A stretch of 64,000 nucleotides of DNA from Moringa oleifera. Lineage: Eukaryota; Streptophyta; Magnoliopsida; Brassicales; Moringaceae. The notes under the pieces are model-generated. The model had not been told where the DNA came from. It ran no database searches and saw only the letters and a program-made list of their open reading frames with translations. Shown here one piece after another: positions 23,206 to 33,981 of this stretch. How positions within the stretch are numbered: the stretch's first letter is position 1; each line of letters opens with the position of its first letter. Where the stretch lies: NCBI GenBank assembly GCA_021397835.1, contig JAJFZO010000575.1, forward strand, positions 2,733,001-2,797,000, in the 5' to 3' direction. A program made the position numbers and the translations under genes.

Positions 23206-24715
23206 GATAATATGAACTACCAGAACTTCTTTAAAACTCTGTACTTACATCTCTAAAATATAATAAAATTAAGTTTACATTGGGAAAAGTTTTCATATCG
23301 TGATTAAAACTAACATAATACTGAGATCCATTCTTGGTGATTTTATTTTTTGAGTATCATTTTTGATTATTTTAAATCAATTATGTTAACATTGATTATG
23401 ATGTTGAATTTTTTCAAACTGTGAACTAACTTCTTGTATTAGAAAGATGTAAGTGTAGTTACTTCAAATAAAAAGATATAATTGTATTATTTTAGACAAT
23501 TTTAAAGATTTCTGTAGTTTTGCCCATAAGAGAAATTTTATGCAAGAATTCCTCAAAACGGTTTTGTGTTATCACTTTGGTAACTGTCTTTGTATTTGTT
23601 TTATCACATCAATTGTGCTGTCTTGAAAGGAATGTGCTACATATCTTGTAATCCACCGACCCTCCATTTCAGCATCACCGTAAGGGATACTATTCACACA
23701 AACTACTGATATATGGCACTTCGTGTTGAGGGAGCGGGAGCTGAGGATTATTTCCAGTTCCTGGTGAAAATGTTTGTATTCTGAAACAGTCTGTGGCATG
23801 ATCAGGCTATATCACAGTTTGGTTGCAATGTTATTGCCAGGAATCCATGCTAATTACCGGATTTGAAGAAGTCAAGTCTTCTGCTTCTTTAATCTGACAT
23901 TACACAAGTAACTTTAATCATCTAATTATGGTAAAGCAATTATCATGAAGGGAAAAGAAGGATATATATATCTGAAGCAACTTGTTCCTGCAGAAATTAA
24001 AGTGATGCGTAGCAACTAGTAAATCAGCTCTGAAGCCCCTCCTTGTACAGGCTCTTGCCAGTAGGGAGGCCTTGCCTTGGCAGCAGTGTATCACCAATGT
24101 CTCTAGAAGCTGTGACATTTCCTGGAGCTTTCAGATTATGCTTTTATACAAAAAATTCATGTAGTAATTAGATTACTGCAACTAGATGACTTAATTTTTT
24201 CTTTTTCTTTTTCTTTTTTTTTTTTGGCAGTAGAAAATGATTGCCTAATTGAAGTTTCTTCATAACAGTCCATTTTCTCATTAATGATCTTTTAAGAAGG
24301 AAGTTCCCAAAGCACTTCTCAACACACTTCTGCTCATTTTTTCGTCTGCTCATTTTTTCTTCTGTGGCAGAAGAACTACGTTTCCGCGAAGGAACAAATA
24401 AGTCCCATCTCGTTCCACTTATTCTCCTTAATTCCAGCTCTTAAAAAGCAAGAGAAATAAGATAAATAGAAAAATGCTTAGATTAAGGAGGGATAAAGTA
24501 GTATGATTTGCGATGTTTAATTAGTCCTTGCCTAAGTCTTTCCTGTAGTTTCCAAGAAAGAGAGTTTGGAAGCTGCCTTGCGTGCTACCAGCCACCTGGA
24601 AAATGCTAGGCTAGTATTTTTCTGGCTTGACTTTTAGACCTCTTGCTTTAAATTTCACAATCTAAGAGACAAACTTCATTTTTGCGGAGATAATTGAATT
24701 GTTACTAGGGAGGAG
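23206..24715. other. spacer between tandem Nudix genes
   Basis: AT-rich, with a poly-pyrimidine tract at 24196-24227. Its right end should hold the promoter and 5' UTR of the second Nudix gene. No other gene seen. Confidence 0.5.
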
Positions 24716-26534
24716 ATGGTGCACGGGGCAGGATTTCAACAGATTGAATTACTTAGTGCAGTTGATGATTTACATGGAGGAGTCCTTGTAGACATGGTGG
24801 AACCTATGGATTCTGAGGTCTTTGTTCTTTCACTTAGAGCTTCAGTGTCAAACTGGAAGCAACAGGTACATATTTTTTTCAGATGGAACGAGAGAATTTC
24901 ACAGATCAGCTTATTTTGCCATGTTTCATGACAGTCAGATTGCAGATACTGTGGTAACAAGTCTTTTTTGAATTTTCTACATGATTTGCAGGGGAAGAAG
25001 AATGTTTCCATTAAATTGCCTATTGAGCGGGTGAATCTTCTTGAGGCTGCAATTAAGGTGGATGCACTGTCTCAACAGATATGCTGGCTTCTAAAGAATC
25101 AATTTTTCATACACTATAAGTCAGAGAAAACAGCTTGTTTTGTAATTCTAAATAAGTATTTTATTACAGTTTTATAATTCATATCAGTCTTTTAAGTCTT
25201 CTTGTTCTTGACTCATTTGTGCTGACCCATGATACATGATCTCTTTCACTGGTCATAAAGGAAGGATTTAGGTATCAACATGCTGAACCAGATTACTTAA
25301 CGGTTGTATATGGGATTCCTGATGCTGCTGATTCTCTGCCTGTACATGCTACACATCAAGTAGCCGTAGGAGCTTTTGTCATCAACAGTAAAAAAGAGGT
25401 ATCTTTCTGCAAATTTCACCAGACTTTCTGGGCTCTCTCTAACATGAGAGGAAATAGAGATTTATTAGAGAAACCAGCTTTGTTTTCACTAATATTGAGT
25501 CCTAGTTTCTGTCTAGTGCAGCTTCTCTATACTTGTCTTGCAATATGACCTCATACCCAAGAGAGATTGGTCCCTGCATCTTGTTTCAATTTGAAGACTT
25601 AGAAATCACACTGTTTAAGTCAAAGCGTTTCTGCTAACATGTTAGTTCCCTTCTTCCTATAGGTGCTCCTAGTTAAAGACACTGAAGGCAAATTCTGGGG
25701 TATAGGGACATGGAGATTCCCAACTGGCATTGTCAATGAGGTGAGGGCTTTAGAAGTTTTTGGTGGCTAAGAATGTAAGCAATTTGAGGATAAATTTTTC
25801 TGGTTTTCAAAAGAAATTGAGATTTTCCATGAGCAGGGTGAGGACATAAGTGCTGCTGCTGTTAAAGAAGTTAAGGAAGAAACAGGAGTAAGTCTGCATA
25901 TTCTTGACTTCAACAACTATTTGAGAATTACACATCTCTGATCTAACAAGATTGTTCTTGTTTTGTTCAGATTGACACAGAATTTATAGAAGTCTTAGCA
26001 ATCAGGTTCGGAGTTTGTTCTCATCAACTACTTCAAGGGGTTATACATAGTCTTCAATTTGAAATCATGTTACAGACTCTAGTCTCAGTCACTCTTTTCT
26101 GTCTTATCTTTTTATATCTGGTTTTTAATACAGGCAAACCCATGAGTCATTTTTTCCGAAGTCAGATATGTTGTTCATTTGCATGTTACAGCCAATCTCA
26201 CAGGATATACATAAGGAAATTCCAGATGTTGAGGCTGCTCAGGTACTTACATGTATCCAGTGAAGCAAAAGTTGTATTCATTTCATCAGTGTTTCCAAGT
26301 CATTCAAAAACTTTTAGCTTTTCCTTTTACTTACAGTGGATGCCAATGGAAGAGTATGCAGCCCAACCTTTTGTCCAGGAACATGAACTCTTCAGCTACA
26401 TTGCCAAAATATGCTTAGCCAAGTCAGAGATGGACTATGCTGGTTTCGCTCCATTGTCTTCAACCACAGCCTCTGGTGAACCATGCTACTTGTACTGCAA
26501 CAGCCAAGGCCTGAACCAGCTTTCCAGGTTCTGA
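24716..26534 (+). CDS. Nudix hydrolase, plant NUDT2/7/10-type (tandem copy 2)
   Basis: Eight exons: 24716-24865, 24992-25057, 25261-25398, 25663-25740, 25837-25887, 25971-26005, 26134-26242 and 26337-26534; 274 residues. Exons 2-7 have exactly the same lengths as in copy 1 (66, 138, 78, 51, 35, 109 nt). The N-terminus lacks about 13 residues of copy 1, and the C-terminus ends soon after CYLYCNSQG. The Nudix box has one change: the arginine of REUXEE is lysine (K154), with E146, E155, E158, E159 and G161 kept. The predicted activity is the same ADP-ribose/NADH pyrophosphohydrolase. The exon 6 donor is GTTCGG, weak beyond the GT. The substitution and shorter ends suggest divergence after duplication. 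Confidence 0.92.
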
Positions 26535-27195
26535 TTTCTGATAATCAGCACTAAAATGGGTTACTTAGGATGCAAAACTATATACCATAAATGCATGAAG
26601 TCTTGCAGATGGACTTAATATTATAATACCCAGAAGCATTAGCAGGAACTTTTGTTTTGTTTTCTGTATCCTCATCTGAACGCAAGTCACTATAATGAGA
26701 TCTCTATGGAGATTCCTCTTTACTCTGTTCAGATAGAAGTGATAAAAAAGTTTACCGGACATACACAACTAGGGCTGGTGATGACTGGTGGATTCAACAT
26801 TCTAAATCAACCAAAGCAATTGCGATAACCTTTGTTGCTACCTTCCAAAATAAACTGAGTCAGCACAGCACAGCACATCCCATGCCTTTGAAGAGAATCT
26901 GATATAAATATTGGATTAAACAATTTAGCAATCGAAAGATACCGAAATTGTTAACAGGTATATCAACAACATTAGCAGAGAAAACTGCTCAGACCCCACA
27001 ATCCAATAGAGGCACCATTGCAATATTGTACTAATTTGAGGGCATATAGTGGCTACCCACATAACGTTTGTGATTCTATGATGAAAGCTCACCCACCCCT
27101 GATGCTGACAAGTTTTCATATAAATACAAGTCATAAGAACCCTGAAGATGTTACAATTCAACAGTGACATCTCCGGTGAATAGGTGCTTTCAGGG
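26535..27195. other. intergenic region upstream of the kelch gene
   Basis: No gene recognised. It includes a short CAGCA tandem tract near 26862-26877. The right part should be the kelch gene promoter and 5' UTR. Confidence 0.5.
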
Positions 27196-28671
27196 ATGGC
27201 TCTTATGCAAGGCAAATGGGTCAAGGTTCGCTTTTTGCTCTTCTCTAAGTTTTGCCATCTATGATGCATTTGCTGCATAGTTGAGCACTTTCTTAGTTCC
27301 CTGTGTGTTTTATCACTCTTATTCAGGAAGTCTTGCAAGTTTAATCAAAACCCAGAAGAGTTTTCAACCTATTTGATCTTGCTTTCTAGACTTTTCAATC
27401 GAGAAGCTTGCTTTGGTAACAAAATTAGACCAATCTTATTGAGACCTGCAGCACAATCTTCCCTGAATTGTTAAGGGTATCTATATATGTTAACAGAAAA
27501 CAGGGTATTCATCATCTTAAATTCTTAACTAGGAAAATGAAGAACACCGAAGATTTTAGAATACAAGTCAAGAAATTCTGAAAAAGAAAAGAGAACCAAA
27601 AGATCTGGTGGATCAGCCAAAAAGAACCTATCTTTCTTCTTTCTTCGCTCATAAATGGGTACCCATAAAGGTTTTTAATGTAAAGTTTTCACATTTTCAT
27701 AATCGGATTTGTGGCTTTACCTGTATCAGCTTGACCAGAGAGGAACAGGACCTGGGGCCAGAAGCTCACACGCCATAGCCACTGTAGGACAAAAGGCTTA
27801 CGTATTCGGAGGCGAATTCACGCCACGTGTCCCAGTTGACAACAAGCTCCACGTCTTTGATCTCGAAACCCTAACATGGTCCGTCGCTGATGTGACCGGA
27901 GATATCCCTCCGCCACGCATAGGTGTCACAATGGCTGCTGTGGGCGGAACCATCTACGTGTTTGGAGGTAGAGACCGTGAACATAAGGAGCTAAACGAGC
28001 TCTATGCTTTCGACACGTGTACCAACAAGTGGACCCTAATCTCCAGCGGCGACTCCGGGCCCCCTCATCGCAGCTACCACTCGATGACTGCTGATGACCG
28101 ACACGTGTATGTCTTCGGCGGATGTGGAGTCTCCGGCCGCCTCAATGATCTATGGGCCTACGATATCGTTGACCAGAAATGGGTCAAGTACCCAACAGCA
28201 GGGGATAACTGCAAGGGCCGAGGTGGACCTGGACTGGTTGCTGCCCAAGGCAAGATCTGGGTTGTCTATGGCTTCTCCGGAGTGGAAATGGATGACGTCC
28301 ATTGCTTTGACCCGAACCATGGATCATGGACCCAACAAGAAACAACCGGCGAGAAACCCACCGCCAGAAGTGTATTTTCTACTGTTGCGATCGGGAATTA
28401 CATAATCATCTACGGAGGGGAAGTAGACCCCAGTGACTTAGGCCACCTCGGGGCCGGGAAATTCTCCGGCGAGATTTACGGGCTGGAAACCGGCACATTA
28501 ACGTGGAAAAAATGGGAGGATGGGCTGGGCTCAGAAGATCATCCGGGGCCTCGAGGTTGGTGCGCTTACTCCGGTGGACTGCGAGATGGCAAAGAGGGAC
28601 TGTTGGTATTAGGTGGCAACTCTCCCAGCAATGATCGGCTCGACGATATCTTCTTCTTCACTCCTTACTAG
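27196..28671 (+). CDS. kelch-repeat protein, At3g07720 type (nitrile-specifier-like)
   Basis: Two exons: a 30-nt first exon 27196-27225 (MALMQGKWVK) and 27730-28671, separated by a 504-bp GT-AG intron; 323 residues. The second exon opens LDQRGTGPGARSSHAI. Kelch blades recur as YVFGGEFTPRVPVDN, YVFGGRDREHKELNEL, YVFGGCGVSGRLNDLW, IIIYGGEVDPSDLG and LLVLGGNSPSNDRLDD, forming one beta-propeller. In Brassicales related proteins are nitrile-specifier proteins that divert glucosinolate breakdown. This clade exists in plants without glucosinolates, where its job is unclear. There is no F-box, signal peptide or lectin domain. Without the tiny first exon the frame has no proper start (only TTG), so automated models may miss it. 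Exon 2 is distinctly GC-richer than its surroundings. Confidence 0.93.
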
Positions 28672-28902
28672 CTTGAATTCAAATCAAAATCCGATAATTC
28701 TATGATGATCATAGTGTGATGTTTACGATCGATCATGATGTGTTTGCTTGTCATCAATAAACAAACTTTCGATGAATTAATCTCGAAACATTATGAATAA
28801 CATATTTACTTCTTTAGAATTTTATCAGCACAACATCAACATGAATACGTTTAAATTACTGTTTCGTTACGAACTAATACTTGCAGAGAAGACAGAGAGG
28901 AT

Positions 28903-31071
28903 TCATTTCTTTGCCAAGGAAATAATCAGATTTGTATACACATCTTCACCTGTACCGATATAATCTGCAAGCTTGACGAATAATCTCTCGAAGAAAGCAT
29001 CGATGATGGGGTCGCTGAAATGAGCTGCAAGAATGGATTGAGTCACAGCTTTCATGTATTTGACCACGTGACTGGCCCTTGCTTGCTTGTCGAACACCAA
29101 GCTTTTGTTACCATCGTCAATATTGGCAGCCCAGCTTAATCGAAACGTCTCAAGCCGGCGGATACTGAAGGAGCCTTCCTTTTCAATCACCAGCCTTGCT
29201 TCTTCAGCAGTCGGTGAATAATATGGCATGTTAAATAAGTCCAGTTTTTGTTCCTCAATTAGTGCCTACACGTATAAATTGTTTTCTTTATTACACCAAT
29301 GCAAAATAACTCGGACAAATTTTTGTCCATTTGAGTTAGGCATTCAATTTTTAATAAAAAATTAAATAAATATTTTAATAAATTAATATATTAATATAAA
29401 AATAAATAAAACATTTAATTATTATCACATATCATTATTTTATTAAAAAAACTCAACCCAACTCGAATATGAGTCGATGATTCAAACTCTAATAAATTAA
29501 AATAAAATTTGTTTTTTTTTTTTGAATTTTCATCCTTTTCATTTTTTAGGATATGAAAGGTTTGGTCTAAAAGAATTTCGAAGATAATAAGGTAAAAAGT
29601 TATTTAAAATTGTAAATTATACATCATGTATAGGTCTCATATATCAATTTAATTTAAATTTGATTTTGATTCTAACCAAAAAAGTAAGAGTATTTTTTAA
29701 CTAAAATATTTTATTTTAAAATAATTTAAATAAATTGTACACTTTATTTCAAGTCTATTTTTTAATTTTGATCAATTTCTAATCTATGAAGTATTTTTTA
29801 TGATCTTTTAAAATTTTTTATGACTTAAATTTTTAAAACGTATTGTCAATTAGTAGTTTGAATAATTCATTCCATCTCTGCGAAAAACTAAAATTTGTAA
29901 TATAAAAAATTTAATTTGAATATTTTTAAATTTTAAATTTTTATTATTATTTAATTTTCTTTACGTTAGTAAATTAGAATTAAATTTATAATTAGAGTTT
30001 TATATTTTTTGGTTTAATTTAGTGTAAATTAATAAATAAAATTTTAATTTATTATTTTTAAAATATTAAAAATTTGATTTGAGATACCAAAAATAGTTTC
30101 AAATTTTAAATAATTTTTATCCAAAAATATGGTGAAGGAGAGAGCCAAGGATACCTGTAGGACCATGTCATTGATTGTCGTCCCAAATAAATCCCACATT
30201 TTGCTAGAGCCCTCTTTTTCGCTGCCAATGAACGTGAGGACCATACCGCCTCCGGCTATGATTTCTAGTGAACGAGAAGAGAGAAAGGTTGTGAAGTCTC
30301 TGTGGAGCAGATCCAAGTATGCTTTACGAACACAGGGAGGGCTTGTTTCTGTTATGTAGATGGCTCCTTTGTTCAATGGACTTCCATCTTCATCCACTAG
30401 TCCTTCAGGTACCTATCATGCATGATCACAGCCAGTTTCTTTTAAAGACGACGAGACAAAGAAGGTTTAGTTTGGTAAGGAAGACAAGTAGTGAAGGGTG
30501 CTTAACTTGAGAGAGCCAGTGCAGGCTGTAAGACGAGTGAACGAAGTGAAGGGAGCCAGGAGGGAAGAGCCTGCCTTAGAAAGAACCAGGAACGGCGGCT
30601 AGGAAACATAAGGGAGTGAGCCCGTCGTCTTTCTTAAGTCTGTCGTAGAAGCAAGTGAATGACCTGAATATTAAGTTGAAATCGTTTCCAGGGAGATCGT
30701 TCAAGAACACCTGCAACATCGGTAGCTTGCGGTTCAAGCGCTCGCATACTTGTTGAATGGCCTCGATGATCGCCCAGGTCGGAATGAACGTGTTGGGTCC
30801 TGAAATGCAGCCCATGTCCGCCATTTTAAAGCACTCAGGGAAGCTACCGGTGTATACCTCACTGACGCTTTGCTGCAGTATTGGCTTCACTTCCAAGATC
30901 ACCTTCTTCTGCAACCATGAACCGATATATGTGACCAAACCAGAGAGATAGAGGAAGATACCGGCGAACAGAGAGAGAGAGAGAGACCTGAAGTAATGAG
31001 TTGTTTGCATAGCTATGGTCTCCGAGTCCTCCATTCATATGAAGAAGGTGCTGCAAGCGAGTGGGTTCAAC
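28903..31071 (-). pseudogene. SABATH methyltransferase pseudogene (tandem copy A)
   Basis: Homologous to the intact-frame copy at 31527-33010. Exons by homology: 31071-30988 (5'-truncated), 30908-30507, 30412-30155 and 29265-28903. Three lesions are visible. The first 30 or so codons are missing, homology stopping at 31071 beside a small inverted-repeat element. A Tyr codon of exon 2 has become TAA at 30576-30578, just after AAVPGSF. Intron 3 has grown to 889 bp, against 99 bp in copy B, by AT-rich sequence. All GT-AG dinucleotides survive and exon lengths match copy B, so the loss looks recent. Exon 4 remains open to SLIISLAKK. The intact ancestor would have been a salicylate/benzoate/jasmonate-type carboxyl methyltransferase. 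Confidence 0.88.
29266..30154 (-). other. enlarged AT-rich intron 3 of SABATH copy A
   Basis: 889 bp, against 99 bp for the same intron in copy B. The extra sequence (about 29330-30120) is highly AT-rich and resembles the AT-rich islands elsewhere in the window. I found no terminal repeats or transposase frame in it. Confidence 0.6.
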
Positions 31072-31174
31072 CTTTAAAGATAAAGTTTGTTTTTATTATA
31101 TCATTTTTTATGATAACATTTATAATCGTTTGAATAAAATTTGTTTTGATGATATCATCTATTTATCTTTAAAG
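31072..31174. mobile_element. MITE-like element with 13-bp terminal inverted repeats
   Basis: CTTTAAAGATAAA (31072-31084) and TTTATCTTTAAAG (31162-31174) are perfect reverse complements bounding 103 bp of AT-rich DNA with no coding capacity. The left edge coincides with the point where SABATH copy A loses homology to copy B. A target-site duplication is not evident. It could be a short non-autonomous DNA transposon, or a chance AT-rich inverted repeat. Confidence 0.4.
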
Positions 31175-31526
31175 ATATGATCGCTATTTTAAGCTTATCT
31201 TGCAAATACATAATTGTGGTTAACTTATGTCTAACTATAGCTGAGGGGAGAGAGTTCATTTCATTCTGTGCATGATCCATCTTCCAGTTTTTACCCTGTT
31301 GAGCTTTTCTTGAAATTCACAAAAATTAGAGAAACAATTTATTATTGATCATGGTGTGTTTGCTTGTCATCAAAATATGCAATTAATTAGACCTGGGAGT
31401 TGGGATCAATCCCCAAACATTATGAACATTTGATAATCATCCGTTAGAATTTCAATAGCAAGACTTTAAGTACATGATTTGTACCGTGTTATTACAAACT
31501 AAACCAGCAGAGAAGACTGTGAGATT

Positions 31527-32814
31527 TCATTTCTTGGCCAAGGAAATTATCAGACTTGTGTACGCGTCTTCGCCTGTGCCGATAAAATCTGCAAGCTTGA
31601 ACTGTAATCTTTCGAAGAAAGCATCGATCATGGCGTCTCCGAAATGGGCTGCAATAATGGATACACTCACAGCTTCCATGTATTTGGCCACGTAATTTGC
31701 TCTTGCATGCGTGTCGAACACCAAGCTTTTATCACGCTCATCGATGTTGGCATCCCAGCTTAATCGGAACGTCTCAAGCCGGTGGATGCTGAAGGAGCCT
31801 TCCTTCTCAATCACCAGCCCTGCTTCTTCAGCAGTCGGGAAATAGGATGGCATATCAAATGAGTCGAGTTTTTGTTCCTCAATTAGTCCCTATAGATCAA
31901 TAATGCAGCAGCTCAAATCAGCAATAATTGAAATGAGATGTTAGACAGAGGTAAGAGATAGAGTGAGAAAGAGAAAGAGAGAGGATACCTCTTCCACCAT
32001 GTCATTGAATGTCATCCCAAATAAATCCCACATTTTGCTAGAGCCATCTTTTTGGCTGCCAATGAACGTGAGGACCATACTGCCTCCGGCTATGAGTTCT
32101 AGTGAACGAGAAGTGAGAAAGGTTGTGAAGTCTCTCTGGAACAGATCCACGTATGCTTTATGAACACAGGGAGGGCTTGTTTCTGTTATGTAAACGGCCC
32201 CTTTGTTCAATGGACTTCCATCTTTATCCACTAGTCCTTCTGGTACCTATATACATCATGCATGATCACAGCCAGTTTCTTTTAAAGACGACGAGACAAA
32301 GAAGGTTTAATTTGGTAAGGAAGACAAGTAGTGAAGGGTGCTTAACCTGAGAGAGCCAGTGCAGACTGTAAGAAGAGTGAACAAAGTGAAGGGAGCCAGG
32401 AGGAAAGAGCCTGCCGTAGAAGGACCCAGGAACGGCGGCTAGGAAACATAAGGGAGTGAGCCCGTCGTCTTTCTTAAGTCTGTCGTAGAAGCAAGTGAAT
32501 GACCTGAAGATTAAGTTGAAATCGTTTCCAGGGAGATCGTTCAAGAACACCTGCAACATCGGTAGCTTGCTGTTCAAGCGCTCGCATACTTGTTGAATGG
32601 CCTCGATGATCGCCCAGGTCGGAATGAACGTGTTGGGTCCTGAAGAGCAGCCCATGTCCGCCATTTTAAAGCACTCAGGGAAGCTACCGGTGTATACCTC
32701 ACTGACGCTTTGCTGCAGTATTGGCTTCACTTCCAAGATCACCTTCCTCCGCAACCGTGAACCGATCATATAAGACCAAAAGAAAGAGAGATAGAGGGAG
32801 AGACACGGAAACAG

Positions 32815-32851
<37 letters not shown>

Positions 32852-33010
32852 AACTGACGAGTTGTTCGCGTAGCTATCGTCTCCGAGTCCTCCATTCATG
32901 TGGAGAAGGTGTTGCAAGCGAGCGGGTGCAACCCGTGAGTGAGTGGAGAAGGCAATATCAGCCTCTTTTCCTCTCATCACATCATGCTTATCTTTCTCTG
33001 CCTCCATCAT
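31527..33010 (-). CDS. SABATH carboxyl methyltransferase (tandem copy B), splice acceptor 1 altered
   Basis: Exons: 33010-32849, ancestral 32748-32347, 32246-31989 and 31889-31527; 394 residues if all are joined in frame. The family makes volatile methyl esters (salicylate, benzoate, jasmonate) using S-adenosylmethionine. Diagnostic segments are [31 protein letters not shown] (SAM site), [26 protein letters not shown] and YITETSPPC. Substrate cannot be assigned. The first of two adjacent ATGs (33010, 33007) was chosen. A TATA box lies at 33050-33057. Oddity: the intron 1 acceptor, TTGCAG in copy A, reads TTGCGG here. The next AG (GCGGAG) would shift the frame; the one after (GGAAG, ending 32743) restores it with loss of two residues. 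Function is therefore uncertain. Confidence 0.8.
32749..32752 (-). promoter_or_regulatory. mutated 3' splice site of intron 1, SABATH copy B
   Basis: The plus strand reads CCGC where copy A (30909-30912) reads CTGC, so on the gene strand GCAG has become GCGG. The flanking sequence is otherwise almost identical between the copies. Confidence 0.75.
32820..32847. repeat. (GA)n microsatellite in SABATH intron 1
   Basis: About fourteen AG units. On the gene strand this is a CT tract directly after the intron 1 donor. A shorter tract is at the same place in copy A (30970-30986). Confidence 0.85.
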
Positions 33011-33049
33011 CACTCTGCTTCCCTGCAAATGTTATCGTCCCTGCCATGT

Positions 33050-33057
33050 TATTTATA
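33050..33057 (-). promoter_or_regulatory. TATA box of SABATH copy B
   Basis: TATAAATA on the minus strand, 40 bases upstream of the ATG at 33010. This implies a very short 5' UTR. Copy A has lost the equivalent region. Confidence 0.6.
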
Positions 33058-33981
33058 CAGCCATCCATCCATCCATCTTCCCTTCTTTCTTTCCATAAAA
33101 TAAACCATTGCGCGCAGGCACACAAGGCTACATGTTCATATTATATGCACGCCCCTCATTAAACCAGGATGCAGAAAATCAAGGAGTTAAATCTTATCAT
33201 GTGTTCCAAATCTCCATTTAAGTGTACATAAGACAACTTGAAATGAACATTAATTAATGTAAAAACTAACTACTATTAGAACATTTTATTATTAGATGTC
33301 AGCTTTGTTTAATTTTTTAATATATACATTTATCAAATATAAGAAAAATTAAAAAAAAAAAAGAAAAGAAAAGGTGTTGCTTGTATAAGGAAATAGTGGC
33401 ATAAACTACTGTTTAAACGCTATCATTACAAATCCAAAACCTGACTGTATAAGTAAAGAGAACGAAGAGATTGACCAAGTAATTTATTATTTTCAAATGG
33501 ACCTGATATTTAATATCCCAAGATAGAATGGCAGAAACAAGTTTATATTATCATCTTTTGGCTTAGATCAGAGCATCATATTTACACTGCAATTTGCTTA
33601 TTGCCGACGCAGAGATGTGTCATGGAACCATGTAATATGGACAATAATGTCAGTATGCCATTAATCTCACATGTCAATCATTGAACTTTACTATAAGAAA
33701 AAAAGAAATGACATTATGCATACAGATAATGACAAATGAAGATTGGTCCACCCAAGTGGATTTCATTATTACTCTTGTTTTTTTTCCCTTTTTGGCTTAC
33801 AAATAAATTAAGGGACAAATTAAAAAAACAAAAGACCACTGTAAAAAGAGAAAAGAAAAACAAAATTAAAATCTCACACAAATGAAAGATTCGATCCCAT
33901 TACAATTTGATTCAATGAAATCTGAAGCACAATCACACTTACAGTGTGCCACGTGTCACGAACCCATCTCAATTTTACTAA
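33058..33981. other. intergenic region
   Basis: AT-rich, no gene recognised. It separates the SABATH promoter from the 3' end of the fasciclin-like gene. Confidence 0.55.

Noticed and set aside
30576..31056. 152- and 65-codon frames in SABATH copy A as separate genes
   Set aside because: They are fragments of the pseudogene read through intron 1.
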